Shown one piece after another: positions 1 to 7,516 of a DNA stretch of 64,000 nt; the stretch's first letter is position 1, and the number at the start of each line of letters is the position of its first letter. Source of the stretch: Serratia odorifera (GTDB taxonomy: Bacteria; Pseudomonadota; Gammaproteobacteria; Enterobacterales; Enterobacteriaceae). The stretch covers positions 1,674,001-1,738,000 of the forward strand of contig NZ_LR134117.1 of assembly GCF_900635445.1 (NCBI RefSeq), written 5' to 3'. The translations under genes and the position numbers were made by a program. The notes beneath the pieces are model-generated. The model searched no databases, had not been told where the DNA came from, and was given only the letters and a program-made list of their open reading frames with translations.

Positions 1-621
1 CCGAATCTGGTTAAAGTTGACGTCAATCTGCCGGCCGTTATTGATGGTGCAGGTGGTAGTGACAAAATATGCATCATTATCGGCAATCAGCCGCCAGCGA
101 TAAGGACCACACTGTGGGCAATTCGGCCGGTCGTTGGTTTGGGAGAAATTGATTTGGCCGATAACGTCACCTTTATTAATTTTAATATCAGGGGTCGGGA
201 AGCGGTTTAGCACGATGTATACTCGAATGGCGATCGACTGCGAATTCAGGTTGGTCAGCGTTACGACGCTAATGCCGGAGGACACCGGCGAAGGATAATC
301 GCGGCCGTTAATTGTCATGCCGCTGCCGATACCGCCAAAAATAGCGCTATTCATGCTTAACGCCGGGCTGTCGGTCTTTAAATAATCCGTCCAGCTGGAG
401 ACGTCATTTTTACAGGTGACCTGGCTGACGTTGACGATTTCATTCTTGCCGTAGGAGAGCTGCGGTCCGATACGTACCCGCACGTCGACCGGTGTGGTGG
501 AGCCACCAGGCGGGATCAGGCCACCGTCCGAGGTTCTGCAGGTAAAAGCAGAGGCATTTCCCGCCAGTAAAAGGGCGGCTAACATCAGGCCACTGTTGAC
601 CAGGAAAACTAATTTTCTCAC
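1..621 (-). CDS. fimH: FimH-like mannose-binding type 1 fimbrial tip adhesin (3' end off window)
   Basis: Reading leftward from a GTG at 621 gives an open frame of 207 codons that runs off the window. The first 25 or so residues form a signal peptide ending in NASA, so the mature protein starts with Phe (FTCRTSDGGLIPPGG), matching the FimH N-terminus FACKTANGTAIPIGG. FimH lectin-pocket residues can be placed: the N-terminal Phe, Asn-Asp in CKND (FimH CHND), Asp in TDYL (FimH TDYV), and Gln and Asn in SQTND (FimH RQTNN). These residues bind mannose in FimH. The C-terminal pilin domain is outside the window. No in-frame ATG lies upstream and the Shine-Dalgarno is weak (GGGAT). It lies 70 bp after a PapI-like gene on the same strand and is probably co-transcribed with it, divergent from the other fimbrial genes. 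Confidence 0.85.
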   Translation of the reverse strand, partial: MRKLVFLVNSGLMLAALLLAGNASAFTCRTSDGGLIPPGGSTTPVDVRVRIGPQLSYGKNEIVNVSQVTCKNDVSSWTDYLKTDSPALSMNSAIFGGIGSGMTINGRDYPSPVSSGISVVTLTNLNSQSIAIRVYIVLNRFPTPDIKINKGDVIGQINFSQTNDRPNCPQCGPYRWRLIADNDAYFVTTTCTINNGRQIDVNFNQIR

Positions 622-691
622 TGTAATATCCCAATAATGAGTGACTAACGGCAGCGCCTGAAGCAGTTAACACAATCAGGCGCGCACTTCC

Positions 692-1018
692 TTATTTTGC
701 CGGCGGAGAGGTTGAAAGAGGCATAATATTGGTATGGCTGGTCGCTGTGGTAGGCAACACCGGGTACCAGCGCAGTGAGTTTTTCACCGAGCCGCAGGTA
801 ACAATAACCTCGCCTTTTTCCACCATATCCAATAATAAATTTCTGGCACGATACACGCCGACATCGATATATTCCGCCAATTGTCTCGTTGATAGCCATT
901 CATGCTGATTTGACGGAGGTTTACCGCATTCTGGAGGGGGTGAAAGCGTGAGTAACGCCTGCCGCAGGGCTCGCTGAAGTTGTTGTATTTCCTGCTTTTT
1001 AGGAGATAGTGCTTCCAT
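692..1018 (-). CDS. PapI/FaeA-like winged-helix fimbrial regulator
   Basis: 108 residues from an ATG at 1018 preceded by AGAGGA at good spacing; a longer reading from 1108 lacks such a site. Residues about 45-85 (STRQLAEYIDVGVYRARN, then LLLDMVEKGEV and a basic/aromatic ending SLRWYP) fit the small winged-helix fold of the FaeA/PapI family, which works with Lrp in phase control of fimbrial promoters. The N-terminal 40 residues are charged and probably helical; the last 25 are Ser/Thr/Pro-rich and look disordered. At 108 residues it is longer than PapI (about 77). It sits between the divergent adhesin and pilin genes, the usual place for a fimbrial switch regulator. Assignment rests on pattern similarity only. 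Confidence 0.65.
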   Translation of the reverse strand: MEALSPKKQEIQQLQRALRQALLTLSPPPECGKPPSNQHEWLSTRQLAEYIDVGVYRARNLLLDMVEKGEVIVTCGSVKNSLRWYPVLPTTATSHTNIMPLSTSPPAK

Positions 1019-1678
1019 AATACATCCTCTGTATTCCGTTGCTGCTTTCCCTGGGAGAAATTCATTTTCTCTATATGCTGCGTCTAGGATAAAACCGAGA
1101 GAAAGCAAATGACTAACTCTGTTGACTGCCTGAAATGTTTAGATTTTTTTCGCCTTACTTTATGGGCGTTTGCCGGGAGCCGAAGTCATAAGATTAGGCC
1201 TATTTTTGGATTATTATATTCACAAAACCCAAGTTTGCGATCTCATTGTTTGGCAAATAACAAAAAACAGGATTTTGTTCTAGTTTTGAATATTTTACGA
1301 TCTATGAGGCTAAAAATAGAGGGAAATTACCCAGATAAAGGAAATATATTGCGAATATTTAAATGGCGTTAAAAAAGTCTTTGTTTAAAGCGGGGCTTTT
1401 GCCAGAATATTCATCGCCGGCCATGAGGGCTAGCTTGGGTAAATGGGGTTTTATTCACTAATTAAACGCTTGTTTATATTGTTAGGTTTATTAATGAATC
1501 AAATCATTTCCCCGCTATTAAAGGGAGGCTTTATCGTCGTCATCTCTCTGGCTCTGGCAAGTTTACTACTCTCAAAATGCTAAAGATTAACAGCAGCCTA
1601 TTTATGCGCGGTTACGCGTTAGGCTGCCACGATCTTTACGGGAATACGCATTACTTTCTTATAAGGAATATAGGTTTT
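1019..1678. promoter_or_regulatory. AT-rich divergent fimbrial control region
   Basis: 660 bp between the PapI-like gene and the major pilin gene, clearly richer in A and T than the flanking genes. It holds Dam sites (GATC) at 1239-1242, 1299-1302 and 1631-1634, which could matter if the PapI-like protein acts with Lrp and Dam methylation. I found no convincing pair of inverted repeats of the fimS type, but a short pair could be missed by eye. An 87-codon frame (1109-1372) in it has no recognisable features. A 29-codon frame (1494-1583) is listed separately. Confidence 0.5.
1494..1583 (+). CDS. Candidate 29-residue hydrophobic small protein
   Basis: ATG at 1494, TAA at 1581-1583. The product begins MNQIISPLLKGG and ends in a run of Ile, Val, Leu and Ala finishing SLLLSKC, so it is essentially one hydrophobic segment with a Lys near each end. 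A weak TTAGG lies about 8 bases upstream. It could be a real membrane microprotein, part of the pilin leader, or chance. No family is recognised. Its position about 95 bp before the pilin start is the main reason to list it. Confidence 0.2.
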   Translation: MNQIISPLLKGGFIVVISLALASLLLSKC

Positions 1679-2206
1679 ATGAAACTTAATAAAGTCATGA
1701 TGGCAGCAGTGATTGCATTTGGCGCTACTTCTTTCGCTCACGCTGCCGTTAAAGATCAGGGTCACGGTAAAGTAAATTTCATCGGTTCTATTATTGATGC
1801 ACCTTGCTCTATTGCACCAGAATCGATCGATCAGACCGTCGATCTGGGTCAGGTGTCCAACGTGGCGCTGAAAGATGGCGGCACCTCCAACCCACGTCCC
1901 TTTGACATCAAACTGGAGCAGTGTGATACCACTACGCTGAAAAGCGTCAGCGTGACCTTCACCGGCACCGAGTCTACCGGCAACAAGGATCTGTTGGCGA
2001 TCGCAGGTACTGCCAAAGGCGCTGGCATCGCCATTTCCTATGACGGCAAACCTATCACCCTGGGTGATGCAACACCGTCTCAGAACCTGAATAACAACAA
2101 CAACACCCTGCACTTTGCCGCTTATCTGCAAGGCGAAGGCGCTTCATCTGCCGTGGTTCCAGGTGATTTCACCGCCGTAGCCGACTTCACGCTGGCCTAT
2201 CAGTAA
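1679..2206 (+). CDS. Major fimbrial subunit (type 1/MrpA-like pilin)
   Basis: 175 residues from ATG 1679 (AAGGAATATAGG upstream); a longer frame back to 1577 adds no sensible protein. The signal peptide is MKLNKVMMAAVIAFG... cut after SFAHA. The mature part has the pilin pattern GKVNFIGSIIDAPCSI with the first Cys, the second Cys in LEQCDTT, and the C-terminal donor/acceptor strand ADFTLAYQ with penultimate Tyr. It resembles MrpA/PmfA/SmfA-type pilins more than E. coli FimA. As first gene of the operon, and followed by a strong intercistronic hairpin, it is the likely shaft subunit. A poly-Asn stretch (NLNNNNN, about residues 138-144) is unusual. Confidence 0.9.
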   Translation: MKLNKVMMAAVIAFGATSFAHAAVKDQGHGKVNFIGSIIDAPCSIAPESIDQTVDLGQVSNVALKDGGTSNPRPFDIKLEQCDTTTLKSVSVTFTGTESTGNKDLLAIAGTAKGAGIAISYDGKPITLGDATPSQNLNNNNNTLHFAAYLQGEGASSAVVPGDFTAVADFTLAYQ

Positions 2207-2229
2207 GTAACTCCGCAGGTATAAATACA

Positions 2230-2257
2230 CCAGACATGCCGCGAGCCGCATGTCTGG
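2230..2257 (+). terminator. Hairpin after the major pilin gene (attenuator)
   Basis: Perfect 10-bp stem CCAGACATGC / GCATGTCTGG (2230-2239 and 2248-2257) with an 8-base loop, 24 bases after the pilin stop, followed by TTAATCT rather than a full T run. It likely acts as a partial terminator or as an mRNA 3' stabiliser that raises shaft-pilin expression relative to the downstream assembly genes. Confidence 0.6.
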
Positions 2258-2285
2258 TTAATCTCCTGTCAAAAGGAATGCCGCG

Positions 2286-2828
2286 ATGTTTTTACAAGGG
2301 AATCATGGCGTGAAATCGTGGGTATGGATATTGGCGCTGGCTACTGCGGCGTGTGACGCCGCGCCTGTCATTCAGGGATGGGGACGCGTCAATATGCAGG
2401 GGGCGATTATTGATACCGCCTGTGCGATCGCCGCTGGCAGCCGCGACCAGACCATCGACATGGATACCATTCCACTTGGGCAAATCATTCGTGACGGTCG
2501 GGGACTGACCAAAAACTTCAGTATTGAATTGGTGAACTGTCAATTAGAACGACCAGGAAATAAACCGGACTGGCGATTTTTTCAGGTGACGTTTGACGGC
2601 TCTGCCGAGGACGGTCTTTTTGGCGTGCAGGGTGAAGCCCGTGGCGTGGCGCTAAAAATAAACGACGGTGTCGGTAATCAGGTGATACCAGGCAAACCTT
2701 TGGCGCTGGAAAATATAATACCGGGAAACAGCACACTTAATTATTCCATGACGCTGATGCCCAATCACCAACCGCTCAAGGCCGGGGCCTATTTTTCCAC
2801 GTTGCGTTTTAAACTGGATTATTTTTAA
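2286..2828 (+). CDS. Minor fimbrial subunit, PapH/MrpB-like (probable anchor)
   Basis: 180 residues, ATG 2286 with AAAGGAA upstream. A signal peptide runs to about residue 25 (ACDA/AP). The mature domain repeats the pilin plan: GRVNMQGAIIDTACAI, second Cys in ELVNCQLE, and C-terminal RFKLDYF. In pap and mrp operons the gene between the major pilin and the usher encodes the subunit that ends assembly and anchors the rod. Position and similarity make that the likely role, but the sequence alone does not prove it. Confidence 0.75.
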   Translation: MFLQGNHGVKSWVWILALATAACDAAPVIQGWGRVNMQGAIIDTACAIAAGSRDQTIDMDTIPLGQIIRDGRGLTKNFSIELVNCQLERPGNKPDWRFFQVTFDGSAEDGLFGVQGEARGVALKINDGVGNQVIPGKPLALENIIPGNSTLNYSMTLMPNHQPLKAGAYFSTLRFKLDYF

Positions 2829-2876
2829 TTTTTTCTCGTTTTGGCGGTTAATGGGTTTTTAAAAGGGATTTTTATT

Positions 2877-5435
2877 ATGCTTTCACCGGCAGGGAAATTA
2901 TTTCGTCTTCAAGTCTTGGGACTGTGCATTGCCTTGTCGTTAAGCCATCCGATTATGCGGGCTTACGCCGCGGACGAAATCCAGTTCAACACCGATGTGT
3001 TAGATATCAACGATCGAAAAAATATCGATCTAAGCCAATTTACGCGCAGTGGCTATATTATGCCGGGCGCTTATACCCTGGTGGTACACGTTAACAAAAC
3101 TGACCTGCCAGAACAGCCAATCCGTTTTGTTGCGCCGGAAAACGATGCCAAAGGCAGCGAAGTGTGTTTATCACCGACGCTGGTCGGCCAATTGGGGCTG
3201 AAAGAAAAGCTGGCCACGGCGCTGCGCTGGTCGCACGACGGCCAATGTCTGGATCTGACCAGCCTGAAAGGCATGGAAGCACACGGCGATCTGAGTACCT
3301 CATCGCTGTACCTCAATATTCCCCAGGCGTATCTGGAGTACAGCTCGGAGAGCTGGGATCCGCCTTCTCGCTGGGACAACGGCATTCCGGGCCTGTTATT
3401 TGACTATAACGTCAACGGCCAAAGTCAGAAGAACCTGAAGGGAGGTGGCAGCGGTTATAGCCTGAGCGGTAACGGCACCACCGGCGGCAACCTCGGTGCC
3501 TGGCGGCTGCGCGCCGACTGGCAGGCGAATCTTAATCACCAGACCGGCTCGGGCCAGCAGACCAACACCCAGTTCGACTGGAGCCGTTATTACGCCTATC
3601 GGGCGATCCCGGCGCTGCGTTCCCGCCTGACCATGGGCGAGGATTATTTGAATTCCGACCTGTTCGACAGCCTGCGCTTCACCGGCGCCAGCCTGCGTTC
3701 GGACGACAATATGCTGCCGCCGAATCTGCGTGGCTATGCGCCAGAAGTGAGCGGGGTGGCCAAGACCAACGCCAAGGTGGTGATCAGCCAGCAAGGACGC
3801 GTGTTGTATGAAACCCAGGTCGCTGCCGGGCCATTCCGTATCCAGGACATCAACGATGCGGTGTCCGGCGAGCTGGACGTGCGGGTAGAGGAACAGGACG
3901 GCAGCGTGCAGGCGTTCAAGATGAACACGGCCAGTATCCCGTACCTGACGCGGCCGGGTAGCGTGCGTTACAAGCTGGCGGCGGGTAAACCGTCGGAATG
4001 GGGCCATCATCTGCGCGGGCCGCTGTTCGGTACCGGGGAATTTTCCTGGGGGATCAGCAATGGCTGGTCGCTGTATGGCGGTGCGATCGCCGGTGGTGAT
4101 TACAACGCCCTGTCGCTGGGTATCGGTCGCGATTTGATGGTGCTGGGAGCGCTGTCGTTCGACGCCACGCAATCGCGTGCCAGCTTGCCGCAGGACGGCG
4201 TCAAGAGCGGCAGTTCCTATCGCCTGAGTTATTCAAAGAACTTTGATGAGTACGACAGTCAGGTGACGTTCGCCGGTTACCGCTTCTCCCAGGAAGACTT
4301 TATGAGCATGGGGGAATACCTGGACGAACGTTACGAAGGCAGCCGCAGCGGCAAGAGCAAGGAGATGTACACCATCACCTTCAACAAACAGTTCCGTGAA
4401 CTGGGGCTGAGCGCCTATCTCAACTATAGCCACCAAACCTACTGGGATCGGGCTGCCAACGACCGCTATAACCTGATGTTGTCGCGTTACTTCGATTTCG
4501 GCGATTTCAAAAACGCCAGCGTGTCGCTGTCGGCCTATCGCAACCGTTACAACGAGCGCAACGATGACGGTATGTATCTGTCGCTGTCTGTGCCCTGGGG
4601 CAACGCCGCCACGCTCAGCTACAACATGACGGTTGATCGCGACGACAGCTCGCATCGCGTGGGCTATTACGACCGAATCGATGAACACAATAACTATCAG
4701 TTGAACGCCGGTACCGCCCGCAGCGGGGCAACCATGAGCGGCTATTACAGCCATGAGGGCGATCTGGCGCAGATCAACGCCAATGCCAGCTATCAGGCCG
4801 GCCGCTACAGTGCGGTTGGGCTGGCGGCGCAGGGCGGTATGACGCTGACGGCAGAAGGTGCGGTAATGCACCGCATCACCACGCCGGGTGGCACCCGATT
4901 GCTGCTCGATACCGATGGCGTGGCGGATGTGCCGGTGCGTGGCTATGGCAGCACGGTCATGACCAACCGCTTTGGCAAGGCGGTGGTCACCGACGTCAAC
5001 AGCTATTACCGCAACAAGGCCAGCATCGATCTCAACCGCCTGGATGACAACGTGGAAGCCACGCGTTCGGTGGTGCAGGCCACCCTGACCGAAGGGGCGA
5101 TCGGCTATCGCAAGTTCGACGTGATCGCCGGCGAGAAGGCGATGGCGATCGTCAAACTGGCCGATGGCAGCGAACCGCCGTTCGGCGCGACGGTAATCAA
5201 CTCGCGCAAGCAGCAGACCGGTATCGTCAACGACGGTGGCAGCGTTTACCTGTCCGGCATCAATGCCGGTGAGGTGATGAGCGTGCACTGGAATGGCGGG
5301 CCGCAGTGTGAAATCCGTCTGCCGACGCCGCTACCGCCCGACATGCTGATGAATACCCTGTTATTGCCATGTCACCCCGTGACGGTGAATACGCCCGCAC
5401 CGGCCGCCCAGCATGCGGTGGCCGATCGTTCGTGA
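2877..5435 (+). CDS. Outer-membrane fimbrial usher (FimD/PapC/MrpC family)
   Basis: 852 residues from ATG 2877 (AAAAGGGA upstream); an in-frame TTG at 2841 is less likely because the signal peptide starts at the ATG. Signal peptide ends near MRAYA/ADEIQF. Then come the N-terminal chaperone-binding domain (to about residue 145), the 24-strand barrel interrupted by the plug, with typical RGYAPEVSGVA and ITQ-like segments, and C-terminal domains with GYRKFDVIAGEKAMAI. A Cys pair near the C-terminus (QCEIR and LLPC) is typical. It secretes and polymerises pilins delivered by the chaperone encoded next. Full family length, no sign of damage. Confidence 0.93.
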   Translation: MLSPAGKLFRLQVLGLCIALSLSHPIMRAYAADEIQFNTDVLDINDRKNIDLSQFTRSGYIMPGAYTLVVHVNKTDLPEQPIRFVAPENDAKGSEVCLSPTLVGQLGLKEKLATALRWSHDGQCLDLTSLKGMEAHGDLSTSSLYLNIPQAYLEYSSESWDPPSRWDNGIPGLLFDYNVNGQSQKNLKGGGSGYSLSGNGTTGGNLGAWRLRADWQANLNHQTGSGQQTNTQFDWSRYYAYRAIPALRSRLTMGEDYLNSDLFDSLRFTGASLRSDDNMLPPNLRGYAPEVSGVAKTNAKVVISQQGRVLYETQVAAGPFRIQDINDAVSGELDVRVEEQDGSVQAFKMNTASIPYLTRPGSVRYKLAAGKPSEWGHHLRGPLFGTGEFSWGISNGWSLYGGAIAGGDYNALSLGIGRDLMVLGALSFDATQSRASLPQDGVKSGSSYRLSYSKNFDEYDSQVTFAGYRFSQEDFMSMGEYLDERYEGSRSGKSKEMYTITFNKQFRELGLSAYLNYSHQTYWDRAANDRYNLMLSRYFDFGDFKNASVSLSAYRNRYNERNDDGMYLSLSVPWGNAATLSYNMTVDRDDSSHRVGYYDRIDEHNNYQLNAGTARSGATMSGYYSHEGDLAQINANASYQAGRYSAVGLAAQGGMTLTAEGAVMHRITTPGGTRLLLDTDGVADVPVRGYGSTVMTNRFGKAVVTDVNSYYRNKASIDLNRLDDNVEATRSVVQATLTEGAIGYRKFDVIAGEKAMAIVKLADGSEPPFGATVINSRKQQTGIVNDGGSVYLSGINAGEVMSVHWNGGPQCEIRLPTPLPPDMLMNTLLLPCHPVTVNTPAPAAQHAVADRS

Positions 5436-5466
5436 ATGATTGTTAACCGTGAAGAAGATAAACCCG

Positions 5467-6225
5467 ATGATGAACACAGCAAGATTTTCCCTGTTGAGCA
5501 CTTTTGCCGCCATGGCGGCGCTGTCGGCGGGCATGGTCGCCACGTCGTCCCAGGCGGCCATCGCGCTGGATCGCACACGTGTGATCTTCAGCGGTGACCA
5601 AAAGACCATGAGTCTTAACGTCAGCAACCAGAACCAGCAACTGCCGTATCTGGCGCAGGGATGGATTGAAGATGCCCAGGGTAACAAGATCCAAAGTCCG
5701 TTTACCGTTCTGCCGCCGGTGCAGCGCATTGAGCCGGGCAAACCGAGCCAGGTGAAGATCCAGGCGCTGCCGGTGGCCAGGCAGTTGCCGCAGGATCGCG
5801 AGACGCTTTATTACTTCAACCTGCGCGAGATCCCGCCACGCAGCGATAAGCCCAATACGCTGCAAATTGCGCTGCAAACGCGGATAAAAATGTTTTATCG
5901 CCCAGCGGCGATCGCGCCACAGAAAAATGCGGCGCCGAGCCAGGAAGCGCTGACGCTGACCAAACGGGGCGATCGCTATCAGGTGAACAACCCGACGCCG
6001 TATTACGTGACGCTGGTGGACGCCAGTACGCGCAAAGAGGGCAAGGGAGTGGCCGGTTTTGAACCGCTGATGATTGCGCCGAAGGGCAGCGCGCCGTTGA
6101 GCGTGTCGGCGGCTGCATTGGGTGCCAGCCCGGTACTGACCTATATCAACGATTACGGCGGCCGCCCACAGCTGGTGTTCAGCTGCAACGGCGGTAACTG
6201 CCACGTGGTGCCGGACAGGAAGTAG
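5467..6225 (+). CDS. Periplasmic pilus chaperone (PapD/MrpD family)
   Basis: About 252 residues from ATG 5467 (or the adjacent ATG 5470); GTG 5449 and TTG 5440 are alternatives without a better ribosome site. Signal peptide ends SSQAA. The mature part begins AIALDRTRVIFSGDQKTMSL, with the conserved Arg of the subunit-binding cleft (TRVIF) and the Lys in QTRIKMFYRP, both used to anchor pilin C-termini. The F1-G1 edge segment contains LQIALQTRIKMF. A short Cys-x5-Cys loop lies near the C-terminus (FSCNGGNCH). It caps pilins by donor-strand complementation and presents them to the usher. Confidence 0.92.
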   Translation: MMNTARFSLLSTFAAMAALSAGMVATSSQAAIALDRTRVIFSGDQKTMSLNVSNQNQQLPYLAQGWIEDAQGNKIQSPFTVLPPVQRIEPGKPSQVKIQALPVARQLPQDRETLYYFNLREIPPRSDKPNTLQIALQTRIKMFYRPAAIAPQKNAAPSQEALTLTKRGDRYQVNNPTPYYVTLVDASTRKEGKGVAGFEPLMIAPKGSAPLSVSAAALGASPVLTYINDYGGRPQLVFSCNGGNCHVVPDRK

Positions 6226-6263
6226 CCGGTAACGGCAGTCAACAGACAGCGGAGAGAAGAACC

Positions 6264-6908
6264 ATGCACAACAGCCCCGGAACCCCCCTTGATCGCTATC
6301 AGCGACGGCAGATTGGCCTGACGGCGGCGGCCGCGCTGATGGTGCCGCTGACGGCCGGCATGATTTTGATGCTGATGCCACAGGCGCGAGCGGTAGACAA
6401 CTGGGACGTAGAGGGCGCCACCGGCATGTTGCATGTCCACGGCGAACTGACCGAAAGCGCCTGTAGCCTGGAGATGGTCTCGGCGCGGCAAGAGGTCTGG
6501 CTGGGCAACACCGGCAGCGCGCATTTTCAGCAGCCGGGCGATCGCGGTACGCCAGTGGCGTTCGAACTGACGTTGAAGGATTGCCTGCGTGCGCCGGCCA
6601 GCAGTCGCGACGCCTGGAGCGGTGCGCTGGCATGGAGCGGCAGCCAGCCGGCGGTCTCGGTGGCTTTTATGGCGCCAACCGATGCCGACGCGCCGATGCT
6701 GGTCAAGGTGACGGGGGTCAGCGGACTGGGATTGCAGCTGGCGGACAGCGGCGGGCAGCCGGTGCGCCTCGGCGTACGCAATAAACCACGGCTGCTGTCG
6801 CCGGGGCAAAATACCCTGAGCTATACGGTGACGCCGGTGCGCACGCCGGCAACGCTGGGCGTCGGCGCCTACCGCGCGGTGATTGATTTTCGGCTGTATT
6901 ACGACTGA
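6264..6908 (+). CDS. Minor fimbrial subunit (MrpE/PmfE-like position)
   Basis: 214 residues, ATG 6264 with GGAGAGAAGAACC upstream. The N-terminus is long for a pilin signal: about 20 charged residues (RYQRRQ) before the hydrophobic stretch, with cleavage probably after PQARA. The mature domain has pilin Cys residues in ESACSLEM and LKDCLRA and ends DFRLYYD. Too short to hold a two-domain adhesin, so a tip-fibrillum or adaptor role is more likely. Lies 38 bp after the chaperone gene. Confidence 0.75.
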   Translation: MHNSPGTPLDRYQRRQIGLTAAAALMVPLTAGMILMLMPQARAVDNWDVEGATGMLHVHGELTESACSLEMVSARQEVWLGNTGSAHFQQPGDRGTPVAFELTLKDCLRAPASSRDAWSGALAWSGSQPAVSVAFMAPTDADAPMLVKVTGVSGLGLQLADSGGQPVRLGVRNKPRLLSPGQNTLSYTVTPVRTPATLGVGAYRAVIDFRLYYD

Positions 6909-6961
6909 TCGCCGAACGGCGGCAAGGAGCGGTGAGCGCAATGCCAATAAAGGAGAGTGTC

Positions 6962-7516
6962 ATGATGCGCGCAAAACAAACCAGCCGACGCGGCAGCGCG
7001 CTGTTGGGCGTCGGGATCGTGCTGGCGGGGCTGATGACTCAGCCGGCGGCGGCGGATGAAAATATGCGTTTCCATGGGACATTGGTGGCGGAACCCTGCG
7101 TGATCCTGCCGGGAGAAGAGAGGATCCAGCTCGATTTCGGCACCATTGTCGATAAATACCTGTACCTGAATACGCGCACCCATAGCCAGATTTTTACGCT
7201 GCATCTGGCGGAATGCGATCTGAGTCTGGGCAATACGGTGTCGGTCACCTTCAGCGGTAGTGAAAACGCCAACCTGCCCGGATTACTGGCGCTGGATGGC
7301 GGCAGTAGCGCGTCGGGCATTGCTATCGGTCTGGAAAACCGCGATGGCACCGCCTTGCCGTTGAACAGCGCCAGTGACAAATACCGTCTGGCGGCGGGCA
7401 GTAACCAGATCGCCCTGCAGGCCTATGTGCAAGGTGAGCCGGAAGCGATTCGTAATAAAACCATCGGCCGCGGAGAGTTCAGTGCGACAGCCACGTTCAG
7501 CCTGGAATACGAGTAA
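6962..7516 (+). CDS. Minor fimbrial subunit (MrpF-like)
   Basis: 184 residues from ATG 6962, directly after AAAGGAGA; the in-frame start at 6932 lacks a good site. Signal peptide ends QPAAA/DENMRF. Pilin motifs: MRFHGTLVAEPCVILPG, second Cys in LAECDLSLG, ending TATFSLEYE. The last 35 bases overlap the start of the next gene, the O-oligosaccharyltransferase, which suggests translational coupling of pilin and transferase. Single-domain length makes it an adaptor rather than an adhesin. Confidence 0.78.
   Translation: MMRAKQTSRRGSALLGVGIVLAGLMTQPAAADENMRFHGTLVAEPCVILPGEERIQLDFGTIVDKYLYLNTRTHSQIFTLHLAECDLSLGNTVSVTFSGSENANLPGLLALDGGSSASGIAIGLENRDGTALPLNSASDKYRLAAGSNQIALQAYVQGEPEAIRNKTIGRGEFSATATFSLEYE

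Noticed and set aside
1109..1372. 87-codon plus-strand frame upstream of the pilin
   Set aside because: AT-rich intergenic DNA, no domain, signal or recognisable pattern; weak ribosome site. Probably part of the control region.
1019..1678. fimS-type invertible promoter
   Set aside because: No convincing inverted-repeat pair found by eye and no fimB/fimE-type recombinase gene in the window.
4233..5288. 351-codon minus-strand frame opposite the usher
   Set aside because: Antisense shadow; the usher frame is clearly the real gene.
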